Shown here in pieces: positions 55,984-63,010 of a stretch of DNA of 64,000 nucleotides. The translations under genes and the position numbers were made by a program. The notes under the pieces were generated by a model that had not been told where the DNA came from, searched no databases, and worked only from the letters and a program-made list of their open reading frames with translations. The number at the start of each line of letters is the position of its first letter. Position 1 is the stretch's first letter. The stretch is from Arcobacter suis CECT 7833. GTDB lineage: Bacteria; Campylobacterota; Campylobacteria; Campylobacterales; Arcobacteraceae. The stretch is from assembly GCF_003544815.1 (NCBI RefSeq), contig NZ_CP032100.1, positions 1,488,001 through 1,552,000 on the forward strand, read 5' to 3'.

Positions 55984-56059
55984 AATTGCTATTATTTTAT
56001 CAATTATATATTAAATATATTATTTTTTCAATTTAATTGCTATTATTTTATCAATTATA
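55984..56059. promoter_or_regulatory. Twin 25-bp repeats before the antitoxin gene
   Basis: Positions 55984-56008 and 56035-56059 are identical (AATTGCTATTATTTTATCAA plus ATTATA... five more bases), 51 bases apart, i.e. about five helical turns. Each carries inverted arms AATTG/CAATT. Probable antitoxin operators, 26-101 bases upstream of the start. Confidence 0.65.
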
Positions 56060-56122
56060 ATTTAATTATAAGTTAAATATTTTATTTTCATTAATAATAT
56101 GTATATATTTAAGAATTATCAT

Positions 56123-56156
56123 TTTAGTGAGTCCTTATTAATCCTAACTCACTAAA
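56123..56156. other. Hairpin in the toxin/antitoxin-LprI gap
   Basis: TTTAGTGAGT (56123-56132) pairs perfectly with ACTCACTAAA (56147-56156), 14-base loop, no T run. Part of the 488-base non-coding gap 55959-56446, which otherwise holds the twin repeats, the 23-bp repeat and a small palindrome. Confidence 0.4.
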
Positions 56157-56159
56157 GTG

Positions 56160-56182
56160 AAATTTATATCACTAAAATACTT
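56160..56182. repeat. 23-bp direct repeat, right of the toxin/antitoxin pair
   Basis: Identical to 54584-54606. It suggests that the 1.55-kb toxin/antitoxin segment was inserted or duplicated as a unit. Confidence 0.8.
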
Positions 56183-56280
56183 TTATTCAATTTCTTTTAT
56201 ACATAAACAATAAAATTCTTTATAAAAATCTATAGTTCTTTACTTTATACGTTATTATTTTTTCTTTTATATTGTTTTAG

Positions 56281-56298
56281 AATTTCGCTGGCGAAATT
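56281..56298. repeat. AATTTCGC-tg-GCGAAATT palindrome
   Basis: Perfect 8-bp arms with a 2-base centre. A second, 9-bp-arm version is at 57609-57628, inside the relaxase 3' end. Confidence 0.6.
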
Positions 56299-56446
56299 TA
56301 ATAATTATAGTTTTTGTCATATTCATTAAAATTTTGGAATGTAATTTTTACATAAAATATATAATAAAAGTATGTAATATAATTATTTTAATATTTATAT
56401 ATACATTAAAAAGATATTATTCTTTTTACAAAATAAAGGATAAAGA

Positions 56447-56926
56447 ATGAAAAAAATTGTTTTTACATTGGGAATGTTGATTTCACTTAATTTGTTTGCA
56501 TTTGAAAATAAAGATATAGATACTTTCTTAAAATTAGAATCTTTTGAAACAGTTGAAAAGTTTGAATCATATATTAATAAATATACTCAAGAGTGTTTAG
56601 ATAATGGATTTGGAGGAACGGGTTCAATACCATGTTTTGTGTCTTATGAACTTTGGGATAAAGAATTAAATATTTATTATAGAAAACTTATGAGTAAATT
56701 AACAGCTAAGGAAAAAGAGTTATTAAAAGAATCTCAGAAGAAATGGCTAGAATCTAGAGATAAGACTATTGAATTTAATTCTCTAATGTTAGATAAAAAT
56801 TATGATCAGGAAGGAACAATGTTTTTGTTAGACAGAGCAAATGTTGCAGATTCAGATATATCTGAAATTATTAAAAATAGAGCTTTATATTTAAAAAATT
56901 GGTATGATAAATTAAATAATAGGTAG
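56447..56926 (+). CDS. LprI-like (DUF1311) secreted protein
   Basis: 159 residues. Signal peptide KKIVFTLGMLISLNLFA, two cysteines (TQECLDNGFGGTGSIPCF), then the LprI-type helix (WDKELNIYYRKLMSKL, KELLKESQKKWLESRD). Family members inhibit lysozyme in the periplasm. AAGGATAAAG precedes the ATG. As cargo of a mobilizable element it might protect the cell wall during transfer or phage attack; this is inference. Confidence 0.82.
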   Translation: MKKIVFTLGMLISLNLFAFENKDIDTFLKLESFETVEKFESYINKYTQECLDNGFGGTGSIPCFVSYELWDKELNIYYRKLMSKLTAKEKELLKESQKKWLESRDKTIEFNSLMLDKNYDQEGTMFLLDRANVADSDISEIIKNRALYLKNWYDKLNNR

Positions 56927-57007
56927 TGTAAAATGCATAGATAAGTATTTTCTGGATTATTATTGACCATAAATTCCGGAATAATACTTTTCTTCTTTGT
57001 CATATTT

Positions 57008-57559
57008 TTAATATTTTGATACTTTTAACACATTTCCCTTCAAACTATTTACTTTATTAAACAAATCATTTTTTGATAAAACTAAATTATAAAAATCTAT
57101 AACTTGAGTTTTAGTTAATGATTTATCTTTGTACAAAGAGCTTATATCATCAAATAAAGAAGAATTTATACCTATCCTTGACAATAGTAATTTTTCAACA
57201 TTGTCTATTTCAATCAAAATCTTTTTATCATTTTCACTTGTACAATTAAATAATGCTGCTAATTCTAAATACTTACTAATAAACTCTTCTTGCGATAAAT
57301 ACTCATCTTTAGAGAACTGTTTATGCTCATTTGATGATATACTAAATTCAATAGTTTCTTCATCTATCACTTTTAATACTTGAGCTAAAAATAAAAATGA
57401 AAAAGTACCTTTATTTATTTTTTTCGATAAGTTCTTTTGATTTTCATTTATGCCTTGTTCTTTTAATCTTTTTTCTAGTTCAATATAATTTATATTTTTG
57501 CCTTCTAAAATACTTGTTAAATATTTTGTGATTTTATTTTTTAATACTTCTTCATTCAT
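57008..57559 (-). CDS. DUF6471 domain protein
   Basis: 183 residues from ATG at 57559, which has AAAGGGATTAAA directly ahead; the longer frame would overlap the relaxase gene end. N-terminal HTH-like DUF6471 domain: YIELEKRLKEQGINENQKNL then INKGTFSFLFLAQVLKVI. The rest is helical and unrecognised. Starts one base after the relaxase stop, so it is coupled to mobilization, perhaps as a regulator. Confidence 0.72.
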   Translation of the reverse strand: MNEEVLKNKITKYLTSILEGKNINYIELEKRLKEQGINENQKNLSKKINKGTFSFLFLAQVLKVIDEETIEFSISSNEHKQFSKDEYLSQEEFISKYLELAALFNCTSENDKKILIEIDNVEKLLLSRIGINSSLFDDISSLYKDKSLTKTQVIDFYNLVLSKNDLFNKVNSLKGNVLKVSKY

Positions 57560-57560
57560 T

Positions 57561-59042
57561 TTAATCCCTTTCAAATCCTCTATCTTTTTCAATAGATTTA
57601 TTCTTATCAAATTTCGCGGGCGAAATTTCTTTAATAAATTCTTTTACAGTTTCAATATCTGATGTATTCAAATACTTCTTTATAAACATTTTAAAGTTAT
57701 CTAACTGATTACTCTTTTCTTTTAAAATACCTCGTTCTTTAGTCAAAGATTCAATATCTTTAGTTAATTGTTCTTCTTTGATTGAAGCTTTGGTAATAAA
57801 ATTCTCTACGGCTTCTGTTTTATACACATAAACCTCTTTTGATGTTAATAGTCCGTCTTTAATTTTAATGCGTTCTTTTGGAATTTTATTTCCAATATAT
57901 AGCTCTTGATTTCGTTCTCTTTCTTTGTAACTATCTAGCTTGCCATTTATATAATCAATTGTTTTTAATTTTTCATTTAATGTTGTTTGTAAATCTTTGA
58001 GGTTAAGCTCTTTGAATTGAATCATGTTTTTTAGGTCTTTGTTGATTTGTTCAAGTTGTGCGAAATCTTCCCTTTTAGCTGTTCCATGAGTTTTGAGTTC
58101 TTCTCGCAAAACTCTCATTTCATTTTGTAAGTCTTTTTGTTTTGCTAACTCACTTTGATTCGATAACTTTAACTCTCGTTTTGCATCAATAGACCTTTTA
58201 AGTTGCCAATGATTCATACGTTTATTTTTAGAAAACTCTGTTCCTCTTTGCATACCTAAACTATCAGCGACAATAGTTTGAAGTTCTCTCATATCATTTC
58301 TATCTAAACGAGCAGTTTTACCAGTATCTTTGTTGAAATTACTATATAAAACATGAGCATGATAATTTATCTTTTGTTGAAACTTTGATACATCAGCTTT
58401 GTTCTCATACTGTTTGTCAAAGTACCAACTCTTATCAGCTTGATTATAAAATATATTTCTATTTGGTGCATAATCAATTACTTCATTTGTAACATCTTTG
58501 TCCAATTTAATATTTTTCCATGATAAATTATAAGCGGTATATTCTAAATCTTTTAAATCATATTTTGTATCAATAAAAACACCCTCGTCACGATGAATGC
58601 TCGTTGCAAGTATGTAGTGTCCTGTAAATCTTTTATTTAGGTTTTTAAATGTCTTTTCAATATCTTCAATTGTTGTATTTGGCTTTGTATTTAATACAGC
58701 TTCTTTTATTAAATTTTCTTTGGCTTTTGGTTGTATTTTTTGACCGATTTTTTCTTTATAAATTTTCTCGGCTTGTTCTTTAAATTGTTCAATATTTTCA
58801 TACGATTTATTTTCATTTACTTTTGAATCATGGACTAATAAATAAGTTACCTTACTTTTTCGATTCATGTGTTCAAGTGAATGTTTTGTTCCCGTTTGAG
58901 AATGAAAAGAGGACTTATAAAAAGCCCCTTTTTCTATTTTATTAGTTTTGTCGGCTAACTGCCCACTTTTATAAAACCTCATGCTCTGCTCGGGCTTAGG
59001 TGTACCTTTGTTACGTTTTAGTTCTTCTTCTAATTCATCCAT
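57561..59042 (-). CDS. Relaxase / mobilization protein
   Basis: 493 residues. Motif with H150 (ATSIHRDEGVF) and the metal-binding pair H228/H230 (INYHAHVLYSNFNKDTGK) fit MobQ/MobV-type relaxases of mobilizable plasmids; catalytic Tyr not assigned. A long coiled coil (about 290-480) follows. Strong ribosome site GGGAGGAGAT before the ATG. It would nick oriT, probably in the 194-base gap upstream. Confidence 0.85.
   Translation of the reverse strand: MDELEEELKRNKGTPKPEQSMRFYKSGQLADKTNKIEKGAFYKSSFHSQTGTKHSLEHMNRKSKVTYLLVHDSKVNENKSYENIEQFKEQAEKIYKEKIGQKIQPKAKENLIKEAVLNTKPNTTIEDIEKTFKNLNKRFTGHYILATSIHRDEGVFIDTKYDLKDLEYTAYNLSWKNIKLDKDVTNEVIDYAPNRNIFYNQADKSWYFDKQYENKADVSKFQQKINYHAHVLYSNFNKDTGKTARLDRNDMRELQTIVADSLGMQRGTEFSKNKRMNHWQLKRSIDAKRELKLSNQSELAKQKDLQNEMRVLREELKTHGTAKREDFAQLEQINKDLKNMIQFKELNLKDLQTTLNEKLKTIDYINGKLDSYKERERNQELYIGNKIPKERIKIKDGLLTSKEVYVYKTEAVENFITKASIKEEQLTKDIESLTKERGILKEKSNQLDNFKMFIKKYLNTSDIETVKEFIKEISPAKFDKNKSIEKDRGFERD
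57609..57628. repeat. AAATTTCGC-gg-GCGAAATTT palindrome
   Basis: Nine-bp perfect arms; same core as 56281-56298. Here it is translated as part of the relaxase C terminus (EISPAKF). Confidence 0.6.
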
Positions 59043-59236
59043 ATCTCCTCCCTTTTTTATTAAATTAATGAAGCCCCCTTGAGGGCAAATTTATTCTTAT
59101 TTATCCCAAAGGGTGCTAGTATGCAAACTAATACCCTAAAGGTGTATCTCTTTGAAATCAAACCATAAAGGTATTGATTTAGAATCTAAAAGGGAGAAAT
59201 CAATCTCCCAATTTTTGCTTCACACATTTAATTCTC
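59043..59236. other. Candidate oriT region
   Basis: Non-coding gap before the relaxase gene with two clear dyads: GCCCCCTTGAGGGC (59073-59086) and GGGAGA-AATCAA-TCTCCC (59192-59209), overlapped by ATTGATTT (59173-59180)/AAATCAAT (59197-59204). Dyads next to a relaxase gene are typical of transfer origins; the nick site cannot be told by eye. Confidence 0.5.
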
Positions 59237-59488
59237 TCATGCTCTGCTCTGCGTTTGATGTTTTAAATTGTTTTCAATCGTTTCTGTAAGTAGTTCAATT
59301 TCATCTTCATCTAAACCTACTGCTTTTCTAGCCAATTCGGCCATGTCAGCTAAAGCGCTACTCAAATATAAGTTTTGATCGAATAATTTTGAATTTTCAG
59401 CTTTCAGAATCCTATTTTCTACTTTCAAAATCTCATTTCTTGATATTTCATTTTTTTTAATTAACTCTTCTATTGTATAATTCATCAT
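59237..59488 (-). CDS. Small coiled-coil protein
   Basis: 83 residues: ELIKKNEISRNEILKVENRI heptads, then LSSALADMAELARKAVGLDEDEIELL. No family recognised. Lies between the VirB6-like operon genes and the oriT-like gap; may be a mobilization accessory protein. Confidence 0.55.
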   Translation of the reverse strand: MMNYTIEELIKKNEISRNEILKVENRILKAENSKLFDQNLYLSSALADMAELARKAVGLDEDEIELLTETIENNLKHQTQSRA

Positions 59489-59502
59489 TCATGTTTTCCT
59501 TT

Positions 59503-59832
59503 TTATATTTCTAAAAGCTTTGCACTTTGAATGTTTAGATAGCCTTTATTTGTTCTTGAGATTAGTAGCTCCACCGCTCTATCAATCAGCTCTAAATTCT
59601 TAAAGGTAAGACTTTTATCTCTTGCAGAGTAATCTTCATTAAAGAACACCGAAATTTTAAATTTGATGTCATCTATTCTAAAAAACACAAATAGATTAGA
59701 ACTCTTACCCCAACATAACAAATCAATTTTTGCAACTAATGGTTTTGATAAATCAAACTCTTTCAGATGATTATTATAAGCGCTTAAAATCGACTTTATT
59801 TCATCGTAATTGAATATTCTATTAGCTTTCAT
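59503..59832 (-). CDS. Hypothetical protein of the element
   Basis: 109 residues, not recognised (LVAKIDLLCWGKSSNLFVFF, RIDDIKFKISVFF). No signal peptide. Good AGGAG site; starts 11 bases after the VirB6-like stop, so it is in the transfer-gene operon. Confidence 0.6.
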   Translation of the reverse strand: MKANRIFNYDEIKSILSAYNNHLKEFDLSKPLVAKIDLLCWGKSSNLFVFFRIDDIKFKISVFFNEDYSARDKSLTFKNLELIDRAVELLISRTNKGYLNIQSAKLLEI

Positions 59833-59843
59833 GCTCTGCTCTC

Positions 59844-60857
59844 CTATCTAATTTGCACTTTATTTGCAAGTGTGTCTTTTAGCCCACTTACTATTGCTCC
59901 ACCTGCATTTTTTGCTGTTTTATTAATCGCTTGTCCAGCAAATTTCAATCCAGTATATTTTGAAAATGAGCTTACCATAGCCCCACCCGCTGACAATGTA
60001 CCTACACCACTTGTTAAACTACTTCCCTCATTTGAGCTACCTATCAACTGATTAATAATATTAGGTATTTTAAACACTCCAATAATTACTAAACCTTGCG
60101 CTAATATTAGAACTAAAATAAATTGGATATTTTGTTCAAAACTTGTATCTATTGCCTTAGCTGTTACCATAGTTAAATCAACTACTTTTATTGATACTAA
60201 GCCGAAAAGTATTGTAAACGGAGCATACAGAGAAATAGATATATAAAGCTTTACCCATGAAAAAAATACATACTCTGTTTTTTTCCAAATTAGTGTAGGT
60301 AGAATAAGAGGTAATAAAGCTAAAACAATCTCACTTAAAAAGATTGAAAAAACAGTATTTAAGATAATTACCAACATTAATAAAGACCCCGAAAACCAAA
60401 CGATAATTCCATAAATAAAAGGAGCAATATTTGAAATTCCCCCTTTATCAAAGATACTCTTAGTAATTAATGTTTGAGCGCTATACAATGAATTGATTAT
60501 ATTTTCAACATCAGCTGAATTATTAGCTTTTCTAACTAAACTGTGTATCGCAGTTGTAAAAACATCTCGTGGTAGATTGAAAATATCAATCAAATTCTGG
60601 AATACAGAGTGATTCATTAATAACATTTTTACCGTTGAAAAAACAAAAATAGACCATATTGATTTGTATGCAATTTCTTCACTTCCAAATTTTTTAAAGG
60701 CTATCATAAATCCAATATAAACTATTGCAAAAGCAAAAGCAATATTGAAAAATCCATTATCAAAAATTATTCTTGAACTTTGATAAATTCCATTATTTAT
60801 ATCTACTGTTACATTCTTGAATATGCCTATTAAAGTTTTAAATATATTTTGTTCCAT
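59844..60857 (-). CDS. VirB6/TrbL-like inner-membrane protein
   Basis: 337 residues, about six to seven membrane helices (FNIAFAFAIVYIGFMIAF, FIYGIIVWFSGSLLMLVIIL, FLSEIVLALLPLILPTLIW, FILVLILAQGLVIIGVF), with a small-residue-rich cytoplasmic tail (SSLTSGVGTLSAGGAMVSSF). This is the VirB6/TrbL layout of type IV secretion channels. No other secretion gene is present in the element, so it probably joins a helper apparatus. Confidence 0.82.
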   Translation of the reverse strand: MEQNIFKTLIGIFKNVTVDINNGIYQSSRIIFDNGFFNIAFAFAIVYIGFMIAFKKFGSEEIAYKSIWSIFVFSTVKMLLMNHSVFQNLIDIFNLPRDVFTTAIHSLVRKANNSADVENIINSLYSAQTLITKSIFDKGGISNIAPFIYGIIVWFSGSLLMLVIILNTVFSIFLSEIVLALLPLILPTLIWKKTEYVFFSWVKLYISISLYAPFTILFGLVSIKVVDLTMVTAKAIDTSFEQNIQFILVLILAQGLVIIGVFKIPNIINQLIGSSNEGSSLTSGVGTLSAGGAMVSSFSKYTGLKFAGQAINKTAKNAGGAIVSGLKDTLANKVQIR

Positions 60858-61147
60858 CAGAATTTTTCCTTTCCATTAGTAGAGTTTTCTTTCTCCTCCA
60901 ATTCTCTTAATTCTGCTTTTATTTTTTCCATTTCTTCTTTTACATTAAAAGGTGTTATATCACTACTTAGAAGATTTGAAATTTCATCTTCTAGTAATGC
61001 TTTACTACTTAATAACTCAATAATGTATGCAGATGAATCTCTGATTAAGCTATCTGCTGTTAAGTATAATTTTATTAGGTTATTACGTTCTAATTCTGTC
61101 TCTAAAAGCTTTTTTATAACTTGATTTTTACTTAATTTTTGATACAC
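60857..61147 (-). CDS. Small helical protein of the element
   Basis: 96 residues, largely helical with a charged coiled-coil end (EEMEKIKAELRELEEKENST). No family match. Overlaps both neighbours (16 bases with the replication-type gene, 1 base with the VirB6-like gene), so it is tightly coupled in the operon. Confidence 0.6.
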   Translation of the reverse strand: MYQKLSKNQVIKKLLETELERNNLIKLYLTADSLIRDSSAYIIELLSSKALLEDEISNLLSSDITPFNVKEEMEKIKAELRELEEKENSTNGKEKF

Positions 61148-61764
61148 AGTATTTCCTTTAATAAATAATCTTGGTGATTCTCTGCGTGATTAACAACATC
61201 AGATAATGAATGTTTTTTTAGGTAATTAATAGTAATTTGGCTGACATCTAATTTTCCAATATCCACGTTTGCCATTTCATTTGCAGTCAAAGAAGAATAC
61301 AATGAAAGTTTTTTGATATCCTCTTGTATATCTCCTCTTCTCTTCTCTATCTCTATCTCTTTTCTCTTGTCGGACATTGAGAGGACATTGTCTTTTTTTT
61401 GTCTTTCTCTATATTCTCTTTTTTTCTTTGCAAAGTCTGTTTCAATACCAGTGAGTTCTGCCACTAAAGGAATATAAAAAGTTTTTTCATCTTTCTTTTG
61501 TAGGATATTAGTTTGAGTTAAAAAACCTAGAGTTACAATTAAATTATCTTCATCTTCATCTAGTATTAATGCTAACTCTTTTTGTAAGTTTTGTTCTATA
61601 TTTTGGAACTTAATAAGCCCATTATCTTTTAGGCTTAGAAGCATAATTTTCTGGAAAATTATAGTATATGTATCTCCACCAGCCATTTTTCTCAATTTTT
61701 TTATTCTCAAATCTGAAAAAAATGTTTCTTTTAATTTCAACCAATAGTATTTCTTTGTTGACAT
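61132..61764 (-). CDS. Replication-initiation-like protein (phage replisome organizer N-terminal domain)
   Basis: 210 residues: KKYYWLKLKETFFSDLRIKK, MAGGDTYTIIFQKIMLLSLK, DNGLIKF, and FYIPLVAELTGIETDFAKKKR match the N-terminal winged-helix domain of phage replisome organizers and RepA-like initiators. May support autonomous replication of the excised circle. Starts 118 bases downstream of an AlpA-like gene, after a dyad-rich segment. Confidence 0.78.
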   Translation of the reverse strand: MSTKKYYWLKLKETFFSDLRIKKLRKMAGGDTYTIIFQKIMLLSLKDNGLIKFQNIEQNLQKELALILDEDEDNLIVTLGFLTQTNILQKKDEKTFYIPLVAELTGIETDFAKKKREYRERQKKDNVLSMSDKRKEIEIEKRRGDIQEDIKKLSLYSSLTANEMANVDIGKLDVSQITINYLKKHSLSDVVNHAENHQDYLLKEILCIKN

Positions 61765-61820
61765 ACTTTCCCTTCTTACTTTTCAATAGCAAATAAGGAC
61801 ATACTGACTATAATGCAGTT

Positions 61821-61880
61821 GTCCAACACATTGGATATAAGTCCACTTTTAGCGTTCGGCAAAACTTTTTAAAAGTGGAC
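61821..61880. other. Dyad-rich segment upstream of the replication gene
   Basis: Two inverted repeats: TCCAACACATTGGA (61822-61835) and GTCCACTTTT (61841-61850)/AAAAGTGGAC (61871-61880). May be the terminator of the AlpA-like gene or a replication origin; no T run clearly favours one. Confidence 0.4.
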
Positions 61881-61882
61881 GG

Positions 61883-62113
61883 TTATGCTGTTTTTACAGT
61901 ATTTGATAACCATTCAATAATGGCATTCTTAGGGTATAAAACTCTTCCTTTTTTTCCACTATCGATTTTTTTAAAAGCAGGACCCAGTCCTATCTTTCTC
62001 CAGTTATCTAATGTACTAGAACTTACGCCAATAATTTCCGCAGTTTGTTTTTGATTTAGACAAATACAACCTTTTAGTTCAGGTCTTGCATTGTTTAATT
62101 CTTCTAATGTCAT
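61883..62113 (-). CDS. AlpA/MerR-like HTH regulator or excisionase
   Basis: 76 residues from ATG at 62113, which has AAAGGAGAAAGA ahead; the longer frame to 62143 lacks a site. HTH_17-type fold: CLNQKQTAEIIGVSSSTLDN, WRKIGLGPAFKKI, GRVLYPKNAIIEWL. Such proteins regulate integrase genes or act as recombination directionality factors. Divergent from the CI-like repressor. Confidence 0.83.
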   Translation of the reverse strand: MTLEELNNARPELKGCICLNQKQTAEIIGVSSSTLDNWRKIGLGPAFKKIDSGKKGRVLYPKNAIIEWLSNTVKTA

Positions 62114-62135
62114 TCTTTCTCCTTTATTTAAGATA

Positions 62136-62231
62136 TTCAACATTTTTGTTGAATTATGTTGAATATTTGAATATTGACATTATTAAACTTAATATTATAT
62201 AAATTGTTGTATTATGTTGAAAAATGTTGAA
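62136..62231. promoter_or_regulatory. Operator/promoter region of the CI-like switch
   Basis: Repeated TGTTGAA half-sites: dyad TTCAACATTTTTGTTGAA (62136-62153), ATGTTGAA (62156-62163) and a pair at 62214-62231. A promoter TTGACA (62174-62179) with TATATAA about 16-17 bases later drives the repressor. The pattern resembles a phage-style repressor switch. Confidence 0.7.
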
Positions 62232-62243
62232 GAGGGAATTTTT

Positions 62244-62798
62244 ATGGATAATGTAATTGAAATTTTAGAACGATTATTTAATTTTTATAAAGTTACGAAT
62301 GTTGCTGAGTTGTCACAAAAAATAGAAACATCACAAGCAACAATATCAAGTTGGAAAGTTAGAAACTCAATTAATGCAGTAAAAAAGAAATGTAGAGAAT
62401 TAAATATCTATGATGAAATATTTACTGATAAAGTTTTAATAAATGAAAATATATTTGAAGATGAGCTCAATACTATTTATGATATTTTAATTGATAATGC
62501 AAAATACACATTAAAAGATAAAATAAATAAATTATTTGACAAAAATATTTTAAATAAGATGGATACTTACTTAACAAAAAAAATATTAATTAGAGTTCTA
62601 AATAAACTAAAAGAAGAAAATAAAAGATATCCCATTAATATATCAAAAAAATATCTTTTAAAAGAAATATCTGATACTAAAATCAATTTTACTGAACCAT
62701 TTAAAAGAAAAGAGTTAATTTCAATAATCGAAAAAAATTTTTCTAATCTTGAATGTTATGTTTTAATAAACTATTATGAAGAGCTACTAGAAAAATAA
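62244..62798 (+). CDS. CI-like HTH repressor
   Basis: 184 residues from ATG at 62244 (GAGGGAATTTTT ahead) rather than the upstream in-frame TTG/ATG. N-terminal bacteriophage CI-type HTH (VIEILERLFNFYKVTNVAEL, KIETSQATISSWKVRNSI), then an unrecognised helical C-terminal domain (no visible S24 peptidase motif). Probably keeps the element quiescent and binds the TGTTGAA sites. Confidence 0.8.
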   Translation: MDNVIEILERLFNFYKVTNVAELSQKIETSQATISSWKVRNSINAVKKKCRELNIYDEIFTDKVLINENIFEDELNTIYDILIDNAKYTLKDKINKLFDKNILNKMDTYLTKKILIRVLNKLKEENKRYPINISKKYLLKEISDTKINFTEPFKRKELISIIEKNFSNLECYVLINYYEELLEK

Positions 62799-62801
62799 AA
62801 G

Positions 62802-62822
62802 AGGTGGGAAATAAGTGGGAAA
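62802..62822 (+). repeat. 21-bp element-end repeat, right copy
   Basis: Identical to 52312-52332, same orientation, 46 bases inside attR and directly after the CI-like gene. Confidence 0.7.
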
Positions 62823-62867
62823 GAGTAAATTTTAATAAAACTTAAAAAGCTTATAAAAGCCCTTTAA

Positions 62868-62918
62868 ATCAATGGCGACCCCAGCATGATTCGAACATGC
62901 GTGTTCTGGAGGAAATCC
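62868..62918. repeat. Right attachment repeat (attR)
   Basis: Identical over 51 bases to 52138-52188; lies at the 3' half of the intact tRNA-Glu and restores its sequence. Confidence 0.95.
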
Positions 62919-62948
62919 AGACGTCCTTGGCCACTAGACGACAGGGTC
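62873..62948 (-). tRNA. tRNA-Glu (anticodon TTC)
   Basis: 76 bases including encoded CCA. On the minus strand it starts GACCCTGTCGTCTAGTGG and ends GGTCGCCA, with acceptor stem pairing, D-loop, anticodon stem TCTGG/CCAGA around loop ATTTCCT (TTC at 34-36) and a T-arm with GTTCGAATC. It hosts the integrated element at its 3' end. Confidence 0.95.
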
Positions 62949-63010
62949 AAAAAAGAAGAGTGAAATTATATTTTAGTTTGAGTTTGTTCTTGCTTAAAAA
63001 TGCTAGTTTA

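Larger units (their letters stand above)
52189..62918. mobile_element. Integrative mobilizable element in tRNA-Glu
   Basis: About 10.7 kb bounded by 51-bp perfect direct repeats derived from tRNA-Glu. Contents: tyrosine integrase next to attL, DUF6710-like gene, AbiEii-type toxin/antitoxin pair, LprI-like gene, DUF6471 protein, relaxase, two small proteins, VirB6/TrbL-like membrane protein, small helical protein, replication-initiation-like protein, AlpA-like regulator and CI-like repressor next to attR. A relaxase is present but no coupling protein or full secretion system, so it is mobilizable rather than self-conjugative. Confidence 0.9.

Noticed and set aside
55959-56446. CRISPR array from the 25-bp repeats
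   Set aside because: Only two copies, AT-rich, with 26-base spacing, and no cas gene; better explained as operators.
58980-58982. Relaxase start at the internal ATG in the 13-base repeat
   Set aside because: The upstream ATG at 59042 has a much stronger ribosome site (GGGAGGAGAT).
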